A program made the translations under genes and the position numbers. Below are positions 43,441 through 54,463 of a stretch of DNA of 64,000 nt, in pieces (positions within the stretch are counted from its first letter, which is position 1; each line of letters begins with the position of its first letter). Origin of the DNA: Flectonema sp. DT1601 (lineage: Eukaryota > Euglenozoa > Diplonemea > Diplonemida > Diplonemidae); the NCBI GenBank assembly GCA_964019425.1, contig OZ025782.1, positions 1,658,380 to 1,722,379 of the forward strand, in the 5' to 3' direction. Under the pieces are notes generated by a model. That model did no database searches. It had not been told where the DNA came from and saw nothing but the letters and a program-made list of their open reading frames with translations.

Positions 43441-44280
43441 ATGTTAGGTCTCGGTATGGGTGGAAAACTACTTTTCCTAATATCAATATTATTAGGAATG
43501 TTAAGCAGCGTGTTGTTATGGGTACCAAATCCAATGAGTCCTGGTGAAGTCCAAGAAAGATACGGTCCTTGGAGTGTCGTGATTGGTGGTGGAGAAATAG
43601 GGTTAGCTTGGGTGAAAGAACTACACTCCCAGGGACTCGATGTTATCTTAGTAACAGACCAAAGAGAGTTTATTGATGAGACAATGTTATCAGACATCAA
43701 TAATAATAATAATGATGATGATGGCGGTGTTGTTGTTCATTCCCCAATTGATTATTCCGTTGACAATATCGTGTTTTTTTCAAACCTAACCCTAAACTAT
43801 GACATCGGGTTAGTAATAGTGACCTCTCAGACTACTGAAAGTTCTGCTTTCATACAAAGTAATCTTGAAATACATCACGATCTCGTCAATTCAAATATAA
43901 AAAACTCTATCGATGCCACCTACGCAATGCTAAGTCGATTTAATGAAAGCAGTAGAGTTTCAGGAATCATATTTGATGGTTCGGTTGCTGCTCTTCAAGG
44001 AATTCAAAATAAAGTTATATACGCTGCTACAAAGTCATTCATGGTATCATTCTCGTTGGGTTTATATGAAGAATTCAGTTCTAATTTAAATATTGATATC
44101 TTGTCTTGTCTATCAGGCGATATTATATCTGATTGGAGAGTACCGACATCTGATTCAACACATCAATGCTTGCATGCACTACCTCTTGGGATGCCTTCAC
44201 TCGCTGTGGGATGGTTTAATCGAGTTCTGAGCCTTGCGATTCCATACTTCCCGATATCGGTTTTCGGTGATAGTCAGTAA
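43441..44280 (+). CDS. membrane-anchored short-chain dehydrogenase/reductase (divergent)
   Basis: 279 residues. The N-terminal hydrophobic segment (about 8-28) suggests an ER anchor. The Rossmann start is GGGEIGLAWV instead of the usual TGxxxGIG. The active-site part is kept: Ser in DGSVAALQG and YAATK as YxxxK. It looks like the 17-beta-hydroxysteroid dehydrogenase type 12 or hydroxysteroid dehydrogenase-like subgroup, which works on steroids or long-chain acyl substrates. An Asn/Asp repeat (NNNNNDDDGG, about 86-95) replaces part of the nucleotide-binding region, so activity is uncertain. CTTTCAG lies 23 nt before the ATG. Confidence 0.72.
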   Translation: MLGLGMGGKLLFLISILLGMLSSVLLWVPNPMSPGEVQERYGPWSVVIGGGEIGLAWVKELHSQGLDVILVTDQREFIDETMLSDINNNNNDDDGGVVVHSPIDYSVDNIVFFSNLTLNYDIGLVIVTSQTTESSAFIQSNLEIHHDLVNSNIKNSIDATYAMLSRFNESSRVSGIIFDGSVAALQGIQNKVIYAATKSFMVSFSLGLYEEFSSNLNIDILSCLSGDIISDWRVPTSDSTHQCLHALPLGMPSLAVGWFNRVLSLAIPYFPISVFGDSQ

Positions 44281-44522
44281 TTTTTTTTTTTTTTTTTTTT
44301 TATAAAAAAAAAGTACCTTCTCAGTATCTGTGTATTCACACTAGAAAATATTATAATTTGGAAAAAAAAAAAAAAAATCAGAAGGGGAACAAGAAGAAAA
44401 AAAAAAAAAAAAAAAAACCAACAGCAGCATTTCTTCAGTTCAGCTGTAACATCATCCGCGGGTGACAATTCTTCAAAATATTTTTTTTTCATTCTATTTT
44501 ATCATCTAACAGAAGCATTAAG

Positions 44523-46007
44523 ATGCAAGGCATAGTGAGGAATCCCGATTGTGGATTTTCAGATGTCATATTTGAAGCCACGACAGACACTCTCGTTGAT
44601 GATGTGATTCAACAAGCAGCTGACGAATGGGGCATAGATAAGGAAGAGATTGAACTCTCATTCGCAGGTGACGTGCTTCCTCAGAATACCAAACTACTGT
44701 CACAGGGTTTGACTGCTAATGCAGAATTGATCGCATTAAAAAAGCAATTTCGTCTATTTGGTATCAGTTGGTTCAAAAATAAGACGAAAAGAAATCAAAT
44801 GGTTCAACGATACGAAGAGAGTCACAACAGAAATCTTTATGTCGATTGTCAAAGCTTCTGTAATGAGGGTTGTCTTTACTTTCCAACACTTCCTTCAGAA
44901 ATTAAGAAAACTACATTCCAATCAAATGACTCTAATAAAGACATCAGCGTAGTTAGTAGTGATTTCCTACGTGATAATACTTCTGTTACGTTTATTGATT
45001 TATCAAATCTTAGTAATGTCACCCTTATTGATAATTATTTCTTGTCTGATTGCTCTTCCCTGTCGATACTTGTACTACCCAACAGTATAATCACCATAGG
45101 AATGCAGTTCCTGTCATTTTGTTGTTCACTTACAGATCTTAATTTAAGTGTTCTTACGAACTGTACTGTGGTGGGTGATTGTTTTTTAGCTGGTTGTGAA
45201 TCACTCACAGAACTGGATTTGTCTGGACTGCGAAGTGTTACTCGCATTGGAGATTACTTTCTAAGTGAATGCAATTCTGTTATGAAGATCGACACGTCGG
45301 GGATTTGTAGCGTTTCAGAAATTGGAAAAGGATTCTTTCACAGCTGTACCTCAATAACACAAATCAACTTATCAGGTTTACGTAACATGACCGCCATCGA
45401 TGATAGTTTTCTTGCTGGCTGTAGATTTCTCACAGACGTAAACTTGTCGTGTCTCAGCAACGTAACGAAAATCGGAAATCATTTTATGTCTTATTGTAAA
45501 TCACTTACGGAGATAGATATGTCAGATTTAAATATTATAACCGATGTTGGAGATGGTTTCCTTTCTAGTTGTTCGTCGATTACGGAACTGAATTTGTCAA
45601 ATTGGAATAGTGTGACTGCTGTTGGAAATTACTTTGCTTGCGATTGTACCTCTCTGAGATGCGTTGATCTGTCTGGTTTTCGTAGTTTAGTTGTAATTCA
45701 AAATAACTTTTTGACGTATTGCACTTCACTTTCTAAATGCAACTTTTCTGGTCTCAGTAACGTTACAGCTATTCGAAATGATTTCTTAGGAAATTGTTCT
45801 GCGCTAAAGCAAATCGATTTATCGGCACTCTGTAATGTTACGGAAGTTGGTGATAATTTTATTTTAAATTGTGATTTGAATAAGAAAATCATTCTACCGA
45901 ATGTCAATAAGAATTTATTTATTAAACCTTCCGGAACAATAAAGAAAACCATCCGAATGATTGCTTCTGTGGTTGTTTTATTTTTATTCTTTTCTTTTGT
46001 ACATTAA
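44523..46007 (+). CDS. ubiquitin-like domain + BspA-type LRR protein with C-terminal TM anchor
   Basis: A single exon of 494 residues. Residues about 1-75 look like a ubiquitin-like fold (VRNPDCGF strand, then LSFAGDVLPQNTKLLSQGL matching the ubiquitin region around the LIFAGKxL turn). From about 145 there are 12-13 repeats of 23-25 residues of the form FLxxCxSLTELDLSGLxNVTxIGD, the BspA/LRR_5-like repeat common in protist surface and cytoplasmic proteins. The last 20 residues are a hydrophobic tail (MIASVVVLFLFFSF). With no signal peptide this fits a tail-anchored protein with the repeats in the cytosol. CATCTAACAG precedes the ATG by 10 nt. Confidence 0.8.
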   Translation: MQGIVRNPDCGFSDVIFEATTDTLVDDVIQQAADEWGIDKEEIELSFAGDVLPQNTKLLSQGLTANAELIALKKQFRLFGISWFKNKTKRNQMVQRYEESHNRNLYVDCQSFCNEGCLYFPTLPSEIKKTTFQSNDSNKDISVVSSDFLRDNTSVTFIDLSNLSNVTLIDNYFLSDCSSLSILVLPNSIITIGMQFLSFCCSLTDLNLSVLTNCTVVGDCFLAGCESLTELDLSGLRSVTRIGDYFLSECNSVMKIDTSGICSVSEIGKGFFHSCTSITQINLSGLRNMTAIDDSFLAGCRFLTDVNLSCLSNVTKIGNHFMSYCKSLTEIDMSDLNIITDVGDGFLSSCSSITELNLSNWNSVTAVGNYFACDCTSLRCVDLSGFRSLVVIQNNFLTYCTSLSKCNFSGLSNVTAIRNDFLGNCSALKQIDLSALCNVTEVGDNFILNCDLNKKIILPNVNKNLFIKPSGTIKKTIRMIASVVVLFLFFSFVH

Positions 46008-46072
46008 CATAATTTTTTATATTCTGATTTCAAATTACAGTAATTTCTAATCACAGCAGAGCCTTAACAACT

Positions 46073-46189
46073 ATGCCTGCAGTTGCTCAGAGGCGTAGGC
46101 GGAACAGGGTGGTTGGAAGATGGTTGTACAGTCGGTGTGTTATTATCAATGTTTTTATTTGGTTTCTCAGTGTTAATCAACTTATATAA
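46073..46189 (+). CDS. possible 38-residue membrane microprotein
   Basis: ATG at 46073 opens a 38-codon frame ending TAA at 46189. It has a basic start (QRRRRNR) followed by one hydrophobic segment (CVIINVFIWFLSV), the look of a small membrane protein. ATCACAG lies 18 nt upstream of the ATG and AATAAAA follows the stop. No family is recognised, and the length makes chance hard to exclude. It could also be a upstream open frame of the next gene. Confidence 0.35.
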   Translation: MPAVAQRRRRNRVVGRWLYSRCVIINVFIWFLSVNQLI

Positions 46190-46259
46190 TAAAATACCAC
46201 AATAAAAACACAGTCTTGCTCACCTTTGCACTGTACTAGGATCAGTAAACCGTGAAGTT

Positions 46260-46685
46260 ATGATTTTTAGTAAAGAAGTCTACAGAGCATGCCTGGCTGA
46301 TGCAGTCTCCGCTGCAAAACAGAGATTGGGTGTTGGAGATAAATTCTGGGCAAGACTAATGTCGAGAATGGGATTAACCAGGAGAGTTGTAGTCAGAAAG
46401 AGAAGAAGGAATGCAAGGCATTTGACGTCGTTAGAAAATGAATTGGAAGCTTTGAAATTAGAGATAGCAGATATAAGAGGACACCTTGTCCCACAGTCAT
46501 CGTCTGGGTGTAAGACTGATGAAAGTCCTGTTCTTGTGCAGAAGCCAGTTTTGAGAAGACCGCCTCCACCACCTGTAAAAAGAAACGTTTCACGATCAAC
46601 AGCTGTACCACATCAGCAACGTCAACTTCCAAAGAGAATGTTGCAGCCGATTAGTTCCGAAATCGCAGAAGACGAATACGATTAA
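46260..46685 (+). CDS. small basic coiled-coil/proline-rich protein
   Basis: 141 residues. The N-terminal 40 residues form an amphipathic helix, then comes a strongly basic patch (RRVVVRKRRRNAR), a short leucine-patterned coiled coil (LENELEALKLEIADI, about 58-72), a Pro run (RRPPPPPVKR) and an acidic end. Composition, length and a consistent leader make it likely real, but no family is recognised. Confidence 0.6.
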   Translation: MIFSKEVYRACLADAVSAAKQRLGVGDKFWARLMSRMGLTRRVVVRKRRRNARHLTSLENELEALKLEIADIRGHLVPQSSSGCKTDESPVLVQKPVLRRPPPPPVKRNVSRSTAVPHQQRQLPKRMLQPISSEIAEDEYD

Positions 46686-47460
46686 AATCTAATTAACCAA
46701 CTGGAAAGTACATCAACTCCTCTTACGGATGTTTCACCGACGGATTGCGGTATTATCGTGCAAGGCTTGCATGGAATAAAATATGGTCATTAAATTAGTT
46801 TAGTCTTCCAACATACAAAAATAATAATAATAATAATAAATTATAATCAGGAATCAAAACAGAGTTTCTCTCTTTTTATTTTTTTTAATTTTTAATTTTT
46901 TTTTTGTTTTTTTTGTTTCTAAAAATTTCTATTATGCTTATTGCTGGCTAAGGTCAGGTAGTTCCATTCAAGGGGTGTCACTCAAAGATGTTGGAGAAAA
47001 AGATTGTTTTGGGTTTGTCAGACCCCCAACTCTAACCCGCGGAAGGGAAAAAAAAAAAACGTTATTGTTCTGATTTCCCCCCTTTTTTTTTTTTTTTGGT
47101 TCTTGCTGTAATCTTCGATTAATTTTTTCATTTTTCATTTTTTTTATTCTTATGAAATGCCGACAGTCATGTTAAGACATTTTTTTTTGTGTTCAAACAA
47201 AAAAGAAAAAAAAACAAAAAAAAAAAAAAAAAAAAAGGAAGGAAGGAAAAACAACTGTTACGGTATCGTCTGGGTACGTACTTATCAGTCAAAGGGTAAT
47301 AATGTCAATATTCCCATCCCCTTTTTTTATTTGATATCTAAATCGACGTGTCGTATCCTAAGTTAGTTAAAAGTGATAGCTATTCTAAAACAACTAGAAA
47401 GGTAGATTTTATATATTCAATTTCTTTTCAAGGAACTACATCAGATAAAACGCAAATGAC
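46686..47460. other. intergenic, T/A tracts
   Basis: Contains an AAT-type microsatellite near 46820-46840 and an A tract near 47215. The end shows TTTCTTTTCAAG upstream of the next ATG. No gene seen. Confidence 0.55.
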
Positions 47461-48375
47461 ATGAGTCTCGATGACTTGTTGAAGTTCTCTGATGCGAATG
47501 GGAATGAGACTGAATTCTCAGGACAGTTTTCATATGCGATCTCTGAAACAGATGATGGAAATGAAAACATTCTAAACACTCTGTTAAGAAGTTCTCCTCC
47601 ACCAATTACCAATACCGTCCCCGCAAATGGTGTCGATGGTGATAGCTGGGATGAATCTTCTACTTGCAGTACAGTCAGTGATGTCCATCACACCTCTACT
47701 GGCGGTAAAGTTAGTTTTGCAGAACCCAGCGCAAACACTGGGTTGGTTAAAAAACCCGACATCTGGAAACGACTATACCACAAAGCAATCCCTGAAGAAA
47801 CAGATCTCCACCATTCAATCTCTACATTCATAAATGAGAGTATGAAATCTGCGGAATTACAAAAAGAAAAACAACAACAAGTCGACCTCCACTGGAAGGC
47901 TAACAGAGACAGACTCGCAAGAGCATCAACAAAACGTCGTGCGAAGAGAGATGCTGACAAGAATGTTTCAAAAAATGAAAGTGTTCCTTACAATAACAGA
48001 AAGTTAGATCCCATAAAAGACGAACAGCTGTTCGTTACGAGTGGTTTAGCTGGAATTCCTGAACCACCATCAGTAACAAAACCAAAACCAAAATTTAAGG
48101 TTAACAGTGTCGAAGACATTAATATTTTTAAAGGATACGCCCGTGGCGCTCCTACACCCCGTGAGAAGTATCGCGCACCTCCAAAAACTATACCGCAGAA
48201 GGTCACACAGGTTCCTAGAGAAGCATACGAACAACCAACGAGAGAGAGAACACAAAGACTCTATGAGGATGCACAACAACGGGAACAGATGAGAATTAGA
48301 ACTAAGTTCCTTTCACAAAAACTAAATAGGACCGCAAAAAGACGCGAGATGGACATCATTATGGGACGATTGTAG
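47461..48375 (+). CDS. RLY-motif protein of unknown function
   Basis: 304 residues, mostly charged and low in hydrophobics. IWKRLYHKAIP (about 102-112) and RTQRLYEDAQQREQMR (about 265-280) are two RLY motifs. The second has the RLYxDA form found in many flagellate and ciliate proteins thought to be cytoskeletal. The first 90 residues are acidic and probably disordered. The C-terminal end is a helical basic tail. No enzymatic domain is visible. The kelch protein at 41066 carries the same short motif. Confidence 0.7.
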   Translation: MSLDDLLKFSDANGNETEFSGQFSYAISETDDGNENILNTLLRSSPPPITNTVPANGVDGDSWDESSTCSTVSDVHHTSTGGKVSFAEPSANTGLVKKPDIWKRLYHKAIPEETDLHHSISTFINESMKSAELQKEKQQQVDLHWKANRDRLARASTKRRAKRDADKNVSKNESVPYNNRKLDPIKDEQLFVTSGLAGIPEPPSVTKPKPKFKVNSVEDINIFKGYARGAPTPREKYRAPPKTIPQKVTQVPREAYEQPTRERTQRLYEDAQQREQMRIRTKFLSQKLNRTAKRREMDIIMGRL

Positions 48376-48944
48376 ATTATTCAATACTTCTGTTCGGTAA
48401 AATCTACACTCTGCCGTATTACATTATACCTCTGGTTTTGGTTTCTCAGGGCTCGCGGCTATTTGAGTAATTAAATTACTCGATTCCGAAAGAAGAGATG
48501 TGTTTAATTAATGAATATGTCCTTTACGTCAATCTGCGAGTGTGTTTTTTACCTATACTAATATTAACTGACGGTTTTTTTAAATTTTTTAGTTATATCT
48601 GATACAATCCGGGTGTTTCACTCAAAAAAACATTTATTCCCCCCCACACGGTACCTATGCCGTTCATTGTATTTATATTAATTTATTAGATTTTATTTTA
48701 TATTTTTAATATTGTTCTTTTGATTAGTATGTTTGAACTGTTTTTATTATAAAAAAAACTAACACCTTTTTTTTAATGTAGCCCCGATTCCTAACGATGT
48801 GACTTGGCTTATTGTCTGTTAAACTTGTGTGTCTTGTTAAAAAAAAACTAAACATATTTATTTTTTAAAAAAATTTTTTTTTTAAAGGTTGATGACTACA
48901 GTGAAAAAGTAGTTTTAGAAAAAAAAAAAAAAAAAAAAAAAAAA
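48376..48944. other. intergenic, T/A tracts
   Basis: T-rich 3' flank, then a pure A tract (about 48920-48944) that abuts the ATG of the channel gene. No other feature seen. Confidence 0.55.
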
Positions 48945-51900
48945 ATGGTTAAAATTGGATTTTTATCAAGTGAGGAAATCGTCAGGTTGAGAGAACTTCA
49001 TAAAGACCATAGAAAACTAGTAACTTCGGAGTACACTGCAGAAGAACAAGAACATCATAAAAAACATGCGACGGTTTCACAAGCAAAGTTCCTACAATGG
49101 ATTATGATAATAAAAAAAATTATAATCCCAACATATCCTGAGTTTCCACCGGGATCAGATGAATACAGAAATGACAAGAAAAACAGACCAACTCTGAAAC
49201 AAGAAGAAGACGGAAACCCGTTAGAATTACAACGTTTTTTGAACGTATTACCAGCCATTGCGCACTTAGATGAAATAGATGTTGAGGCATTCATTCGGTA
49301 CTATGAATTTGACGTAGCAGATCGTTTTGATCTCCACTTTTGTGAATATCAAAGAAGACTGGCAATGGATACGTTGATGCTTTTCGCATACATTCCTTTT
49401 GTTTTTCTATTTGCATATTTTTTGGTTCAAGGACGTGGTCTTGGATCTGGCTATTACATGAACGCAAACATAGTTGACTTCTTTCTGGGTCAAGAGTTCG
49501 AAGTTTCTAATGACCTTCGATTCGTCAAAACATATTGGGATATTGGTTCTGACGGTGAATTTTGGGAATTTGTTAACGGACCTCTAATTGGTGGTTTGTG
49601 GGCTGGTGAGGGAGATCCGTCAGAAGTGAACGCCACTCAACTTATCCAACAAACCTTAATGCCAATCGGAGCCTTAAAAATTAGACAAAAACGTGTTAAA
49701 CGTGAAGTTTGTACTGGAAAACAATATTCTATGTTCGCAAACAACGTTGAAGAATACACAAACACTAAAGAAGGAGTCGATTACATCAGAACAAGACAAA
49801 GAGATTTCAATGCTTATTGTTATCCTGAACTTGACTACCTCAATGACAATACTGAGAAGGGACCGTATCCTTTAATTAATGAACTTCATGATGGTGTTAC
49901 TCGGTTCAGCTTAGACTCTAATGCCCTTCCAAGTCATGTTAATAAACTACCACCGGTATTTGTTGAGACGATATATTTAACAGAAGATATGATTGCCGAT
50001 GATGATAAATTCATGTTTTCGGCATTCCAATATCAGAACTGCGATACACTGAACGGATCGTCTAGTTCTTGGACCAGAGGTAAGCTTGGAAGATACCACT
50101 GTGATGGTCATGGTGTGGTATTTCCATTTTCATGGTCATTGAAAAAAGTCAAAAAAGCAATTGATATCCTCATGAATGGAATCACAGCGGAATACACTGA
50201 TCCTCACACTGGTCATTTAACTACAAAAAGAGTCCCTTGGATTGACAGCCAAACCCGTGGCATTTCATTCGACATCATCTTCTTTAGTAAAGATATAAAT
50301 CTATTTACATTTTCTCAAATGCTAGTCGAAGTCACAGCAACTGGATGTTGGATACCAGTGAAGTCATTAAAGTCTTTTGAAATGTTTGTCTGGGACGCTC
50401 ACAGTCACGCATACTTCTTTTTTGTATTCCTATACGTCGCATACATATGTTGGTATTGGTTACTATGGGTATATAACTACACCACAAGTGTTATTCAAAT
50501 CAATGAAGGCAGCAGAAGTGCTAAGAGGGTGATGATGAGTATGTTTCAAGCGATCCTTAGATTTTGGATTGTTTTTGATTTTATAAACTTATCTCTATTC
50601 TTGGTGGCAATGATATTAGTAATGAGGACTTGGGTACGAGGCGTCACAAATCAATCGATTCTCCAAACTGATTTCTACCCTCGTGATTACGAGGACATTG
50701 CGATCGAAGCCGAATTGGCATCCTACATATCAGCCGCGAATGGTCTTCTTACGTTTTGCAGAATTTTTTACTTTCTTCAAATGCATCCTCAGTTGAATTT
50801 ATTAACAAAAACTGTAAGAAAAGCTGCTAACGACCTCGTTGGTATTAGTGTGATTTTTATTATTGTTTTCACGGCGTTTTCACTGGTTGCGTATGTGATA
50901 TATGGGCTTCAATTGGAGGATTTCAGATCATTTCAGCAAACTATTGTATCGTTGTGTAGAATGCTCATAGGTGATTTCAACTATGAAGAACTCATGAACG
51001 AACGTCGAATTATGACCCCAATCATATTCAGTAGTTACAATGCGTTAGCTGTTTTCATATTGCTCAATATGGTTATTGCTATTTTGGATGAGGCTTTTAG
51101 TAAAGTTCAGAGTGAAAAATATGTTCCTCGAAAACTCTTAAGTCTAATGAACAGCTCTGATGATCAAGAGTTCGAGTATGCTGGTGATTACGTAGAGAGG
51201 TCATTTGTTTATGAATTGTTGTTTAATAATCCTCCGATGAAAGAATTCTTTTATTGGTGGGGTAGAATTCATTTGGAATTTTTAATAATTGCGGGTCATG
51301 ATCGTAAAAGCAGAGAATGGAGAGATAAATTACATAACGTTCGTAGAAGCAATCCAAGAGTCTATTGGTCAATGAGAGTACATGAAATTCGTAAAAATAT
51401 GAAAACTTACGCGTTCAAAGACAGATGCAGGCTAATCCCTAGAGAACTTGATTACGTTCTAATGGAGCAGCTTGGTGAAGATTTCCTCCTTCTGAGAGAC
51501 GGTCTCATGTGGAAGCCTGCCAAGGTATGTGACAAGATTTTTCCAAATTTTTCACAAAAAAAAACAAAAAAACAACAACAACAACAACAGGCAATGCATC
51601 GTAACCCTCAACGACTATTAGAAAACATTCTTCAATTCCACCACTTGTGGCAAATCAACGTCGAAGCTGTTACCCAGACCGGTAAGACACTGAAATTGAT
51701 GAAAGAAGTTCAAGAGAAGAAGTATGTTATTATTACTCTCCAATTACTATGATATACTTAACTATTACACAACAACTCAACAACTAAACAGACGAGAGGA
51801 GAAATTGCGACAAGCGTTTGTTAAACAACAAGAAAAATACAAAGAGGAATCTAGACACGATACCTTTAGAAGACTTAGACAGAAATATGGACGGTGTGTT

Positions 51901-52625
51901 ATTTATACTTTTGTTTTGTTTTGGACTGATTGTGGGAAAGGAAAAAAAAAATATAAAAAAAACGAACAACAACCGACAGTGATCCAACTACTGAAGAACT
52001 AATGAATGAAATTGCATCTGTTCCTCCAGATGATAAACAAGACATTGAAAAGGTCTGGATGTATCAGGTCAGAAGACTTCATCAAATTACTGACATCTTT
52101 ACTAAATTAGCTGAGACTAGAGAAAGAGATTTCAGTGGTGGAGGTCCAAAGTTGAGATTCACTGAATGGATGATTGACAAGGTCTCCAGATCAACTCAAA
52201 GACACTTAGCTGAATCAATGGGACGTATTGTTCAAGAAGAAATTCAACAAGAGATGGCTGAAGGTGATCCTGGAGTATCAGAAGAAGAGAGAGAAACAAT
52301 GAAGAGTGTCCTTGAGAAATGGAGAGATGGTCATTATGATGAAATGAAACGTCAAGGAAAACTCCACAGATTTGAACACGAAGAAGAAGACAGTAGCTCA
52401 ACAGCGGGTTCTATGGCAGCAGCAAGCCCGACAGCATCACACGCACGTAGAAGAGGATCTAATAACTCTCCTGCTCCATCTCCAACAGGATTTACTGGCA
52501 GATTATCACCTGGAGGTGGGTTATCACCAAAAACCCCGGGTAGAGCAATACCTAAATCGCCAAGGTCTAAATCACCCAAGGCGGGTGCTACGCCTCGCAC
52601 GCCAAAATCGGGCCCTGCATTTTAA
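48945..52625 (+). CDS. PKD2: polycystin-2-like cation channel
   Basis: Four exons (48945-51524, 51591-51721, 51792-51893, 51980-52625), with introns of 66, 70 and 86 bp, give 1152 residues. TM1 lies at about 143-163, followed by a 320-residue polycystin (TOP) domain and TM2-TM6 between about 490 and 710. The pore segment FRSFQQTIVSLCRMLIGDF, then NYEEL, aligns with PKD2 (FxxF...RxxxGD.NFxEI), and S6 reads VFILLNMVIAILDEAFSKV, almost as in PKD2. Polycystins are non-selective Ca2+-permeable channels of ciliary or plasma membranes. The tail is helical, then Ser/Pro/Arg-rich (SPRSKSPK). No EF-hand is seen. The first intron is 66 nt with no in-frame stop, so its retention would add a Gln-rich insert. 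Confidence 0.92.
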
Positions 52626-53692
52626 AACAGGTTACCTAATGAGCAGGTTCCTACTTCTCCAAAGCAGATTTCCGCATTTAACTGTCCGATGCCAATCCTG
52701 ACCCAGATCCTTTTTTCGAGGATAACTCTGGCATCCCATTCCTTTTTATGGAACGAGAAAAAAAAAAAAAAAAAAAAAAAAAGGAGCCCCCCGTTTTTAT
52801 TTATATTTTCATCTGTTCTTTCAAATTCCCCGAGGAACAGTTCGGTGGTTCCCACATGTGATCTTTTATCACCTCCTCCCATACTATAGCAGTTTCCCCT
52901 TTTGGATGAAATGAGACGTCAAATATACCATTGGCGGGCTAAGCCCTACATAGTATACCCGTTTATGGCTTAGACCGTCAAGTTATTGCGATATTCATGT
53001 TCAATTCCCCGTTCCTGATTTTTTTTTTTTTAAATTTTCGGGGGCAAAACTGCAGAATCGTTCCTTCTATATGTCTTAGTTATATTCGTAGTGTTGTTTG
53101 TGGAAAAAAAAACATAAATAAAAAATGAAAAATAAAATAAAATAAAAGTAGATGCTTGTAAGAACACTTGAGGTAGGTCACATGGCTGGCTTCCGACACA
53201 TATATTTATTTTGCGTTTTTTATTTTTTATTTTTATTTTTATTTATAAATTTGTTATTTTTGGCTTTTCGAATGCTATGTACAATTTCAACCAGCTCTAT
53301 AGGGTTTACCGTGTACTGTGGCGATCCTTGTAGAAATCGGCATAAAACAAAGAGCAAAGTGCGGACGGAAGTCTGCATCAAGGCACTTGACCGTATGAAC
53401 ACTTGTCGACCCTGTCCCCATCTGATTTTGGCTAGTGTACCAAAGATATAACTTTTGCTTCAGTACTCAGAGCCAGTTTTCTTTATGACAATTCGGATTG
53501 ATTTCGTTTGACAATTTTTTTAGTATTTAAAAAATTCTGTGATATTAAACAGGTACTATTTTTAAAAAAAAAAAAAAAAAATAATATTAACAATTATTAG
53601 CACCGGCAGCAGACTATTTTTATTTACGTGTGTTTTCATTTTTTTTCATGTATTTCGTACTGTGTCAGAACCTACCAAACAGAAAAAAAAAA
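52626..53692. other. intergenic
   Basis: A23 near 52760 and an AAAAT-type array near 53126. A 99-codon frame at 53152 mixes poly-T translation with a Cys-rich end (VYCGDPCRNRHK...CRPCPH); it is too weak to call. ACCAAACAG lies before the A run that precedes the next ATG. Confidence 0.5.
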
Positions 53693-54463
53693 ATGGATGA
53701 AGAATGGACAGCAATTGAGAAGCTAAATGCTAAGACAAAAAGTGGAAAGGATAAACACGGTGAGATATACATAAAAAAAGATAGATTATTAAAGCCTTGT
53801 CAGTGTGGGAAGAGAACAAAGATGGAAGTTGAAGCGTTCACTTTCTTAGCAAGAACTGAATTAGCGAAATTCATACCTCGTTATTGGGGAACAACCAAAT
53901 ACAATGGTGGAGATTACTTGGAAATGGAAAATTTATTTTATGGAATGGAGGAGCCGTATGCTAGTTGTGATATAAAAATGGGTAGAAAGACGTATTCGGA
54001 TTCGGCAACAGATGAAAAAAAAGCCAAGGAAGCGAAAAAAGTCTTCCCAGGAAAATGCTCTGAACTCGGTTTTCGAGCGGTTGGACTTTCATGTCTTGAC
54101 CACACAATACATCATACTGATATCGTTTCTAGGCAAGATTTGACGAAGAAGGAGTTTATAAATTTAATTTTAAAAAAATTATTCTCATCTTCGACCTCAT
54201 TCGATGGACAGCTCTCCGACGATATAAATTATTTTATATCAGAACTTCAAAAAATTCTTCAAATTATGAAATCTGGTTACGGAGGCATACTAAGAGCTTC
54301 ATCACTTCTTCTAGCAAGGCAAATTACGTCGACGTCTTCTCGTAACATTATTAAGCTGATTGATTTTGCACATTTTACACCTACTACGGAAGTGGATACA
54401 AATTTTGTCGAAGGATTAGAAGCTTTGTTAGAATGTTTTTACGAGCTTATGGATGCAACTTGA
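53693..54463 (+). CDS. inositol polyphosphate kinase (IPK family)
   Basis: 256 residues, intronless. The family signature DIKMGRKTY (DxKxG at about 93-97) is intact, although the Pro of PxxxDxKxG sits one residue further away (PYASCDIKMG). KLIDFAHF near residue 225 is the Mg-ATP-binding IDF motif. YLEMENLF precedes the signature as in IP3 and IP6 kinases. The protein is compact and lacks extra domains, so it could be an IPMK- or IP3K-type enzyme that phosphorylates soluble inositol phosphates; which one cannot be read from the sequence. The ATG chosen follows a short A run; the open frame extends upstream through poly-T. Confidence 0.87.
   Translation: MDEEWTAIEKLNAKTKSGKDKHGEIYIKKDRLLKPCQCGKRTKMEVEAFTFLARTELAKFIPRYWGTTKYNGGDYLEMENLFYGMEEPYASCDIKMGRKTYSDSATDEKKAKEAKKVFPGKCSELGFRAVGLSCLDHTIHHTDIVSRQDLTKKEFINLILKKLFSSSTSFDGQLSDDINYFISELQKILQIMKSGYGGILRASSLLLARQITSTSSRNIIKLIDFAHFTPTTEVDTNFVEGLEALLECFYELMDAT

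Noticed and set aside
53152-53451. 99-codon frame with Cys-rich end
   Set aside because: Its first half is a translated T tract; the Cys-rich half is short and matches nothing known to me. Kept only as a note in the gap entry.
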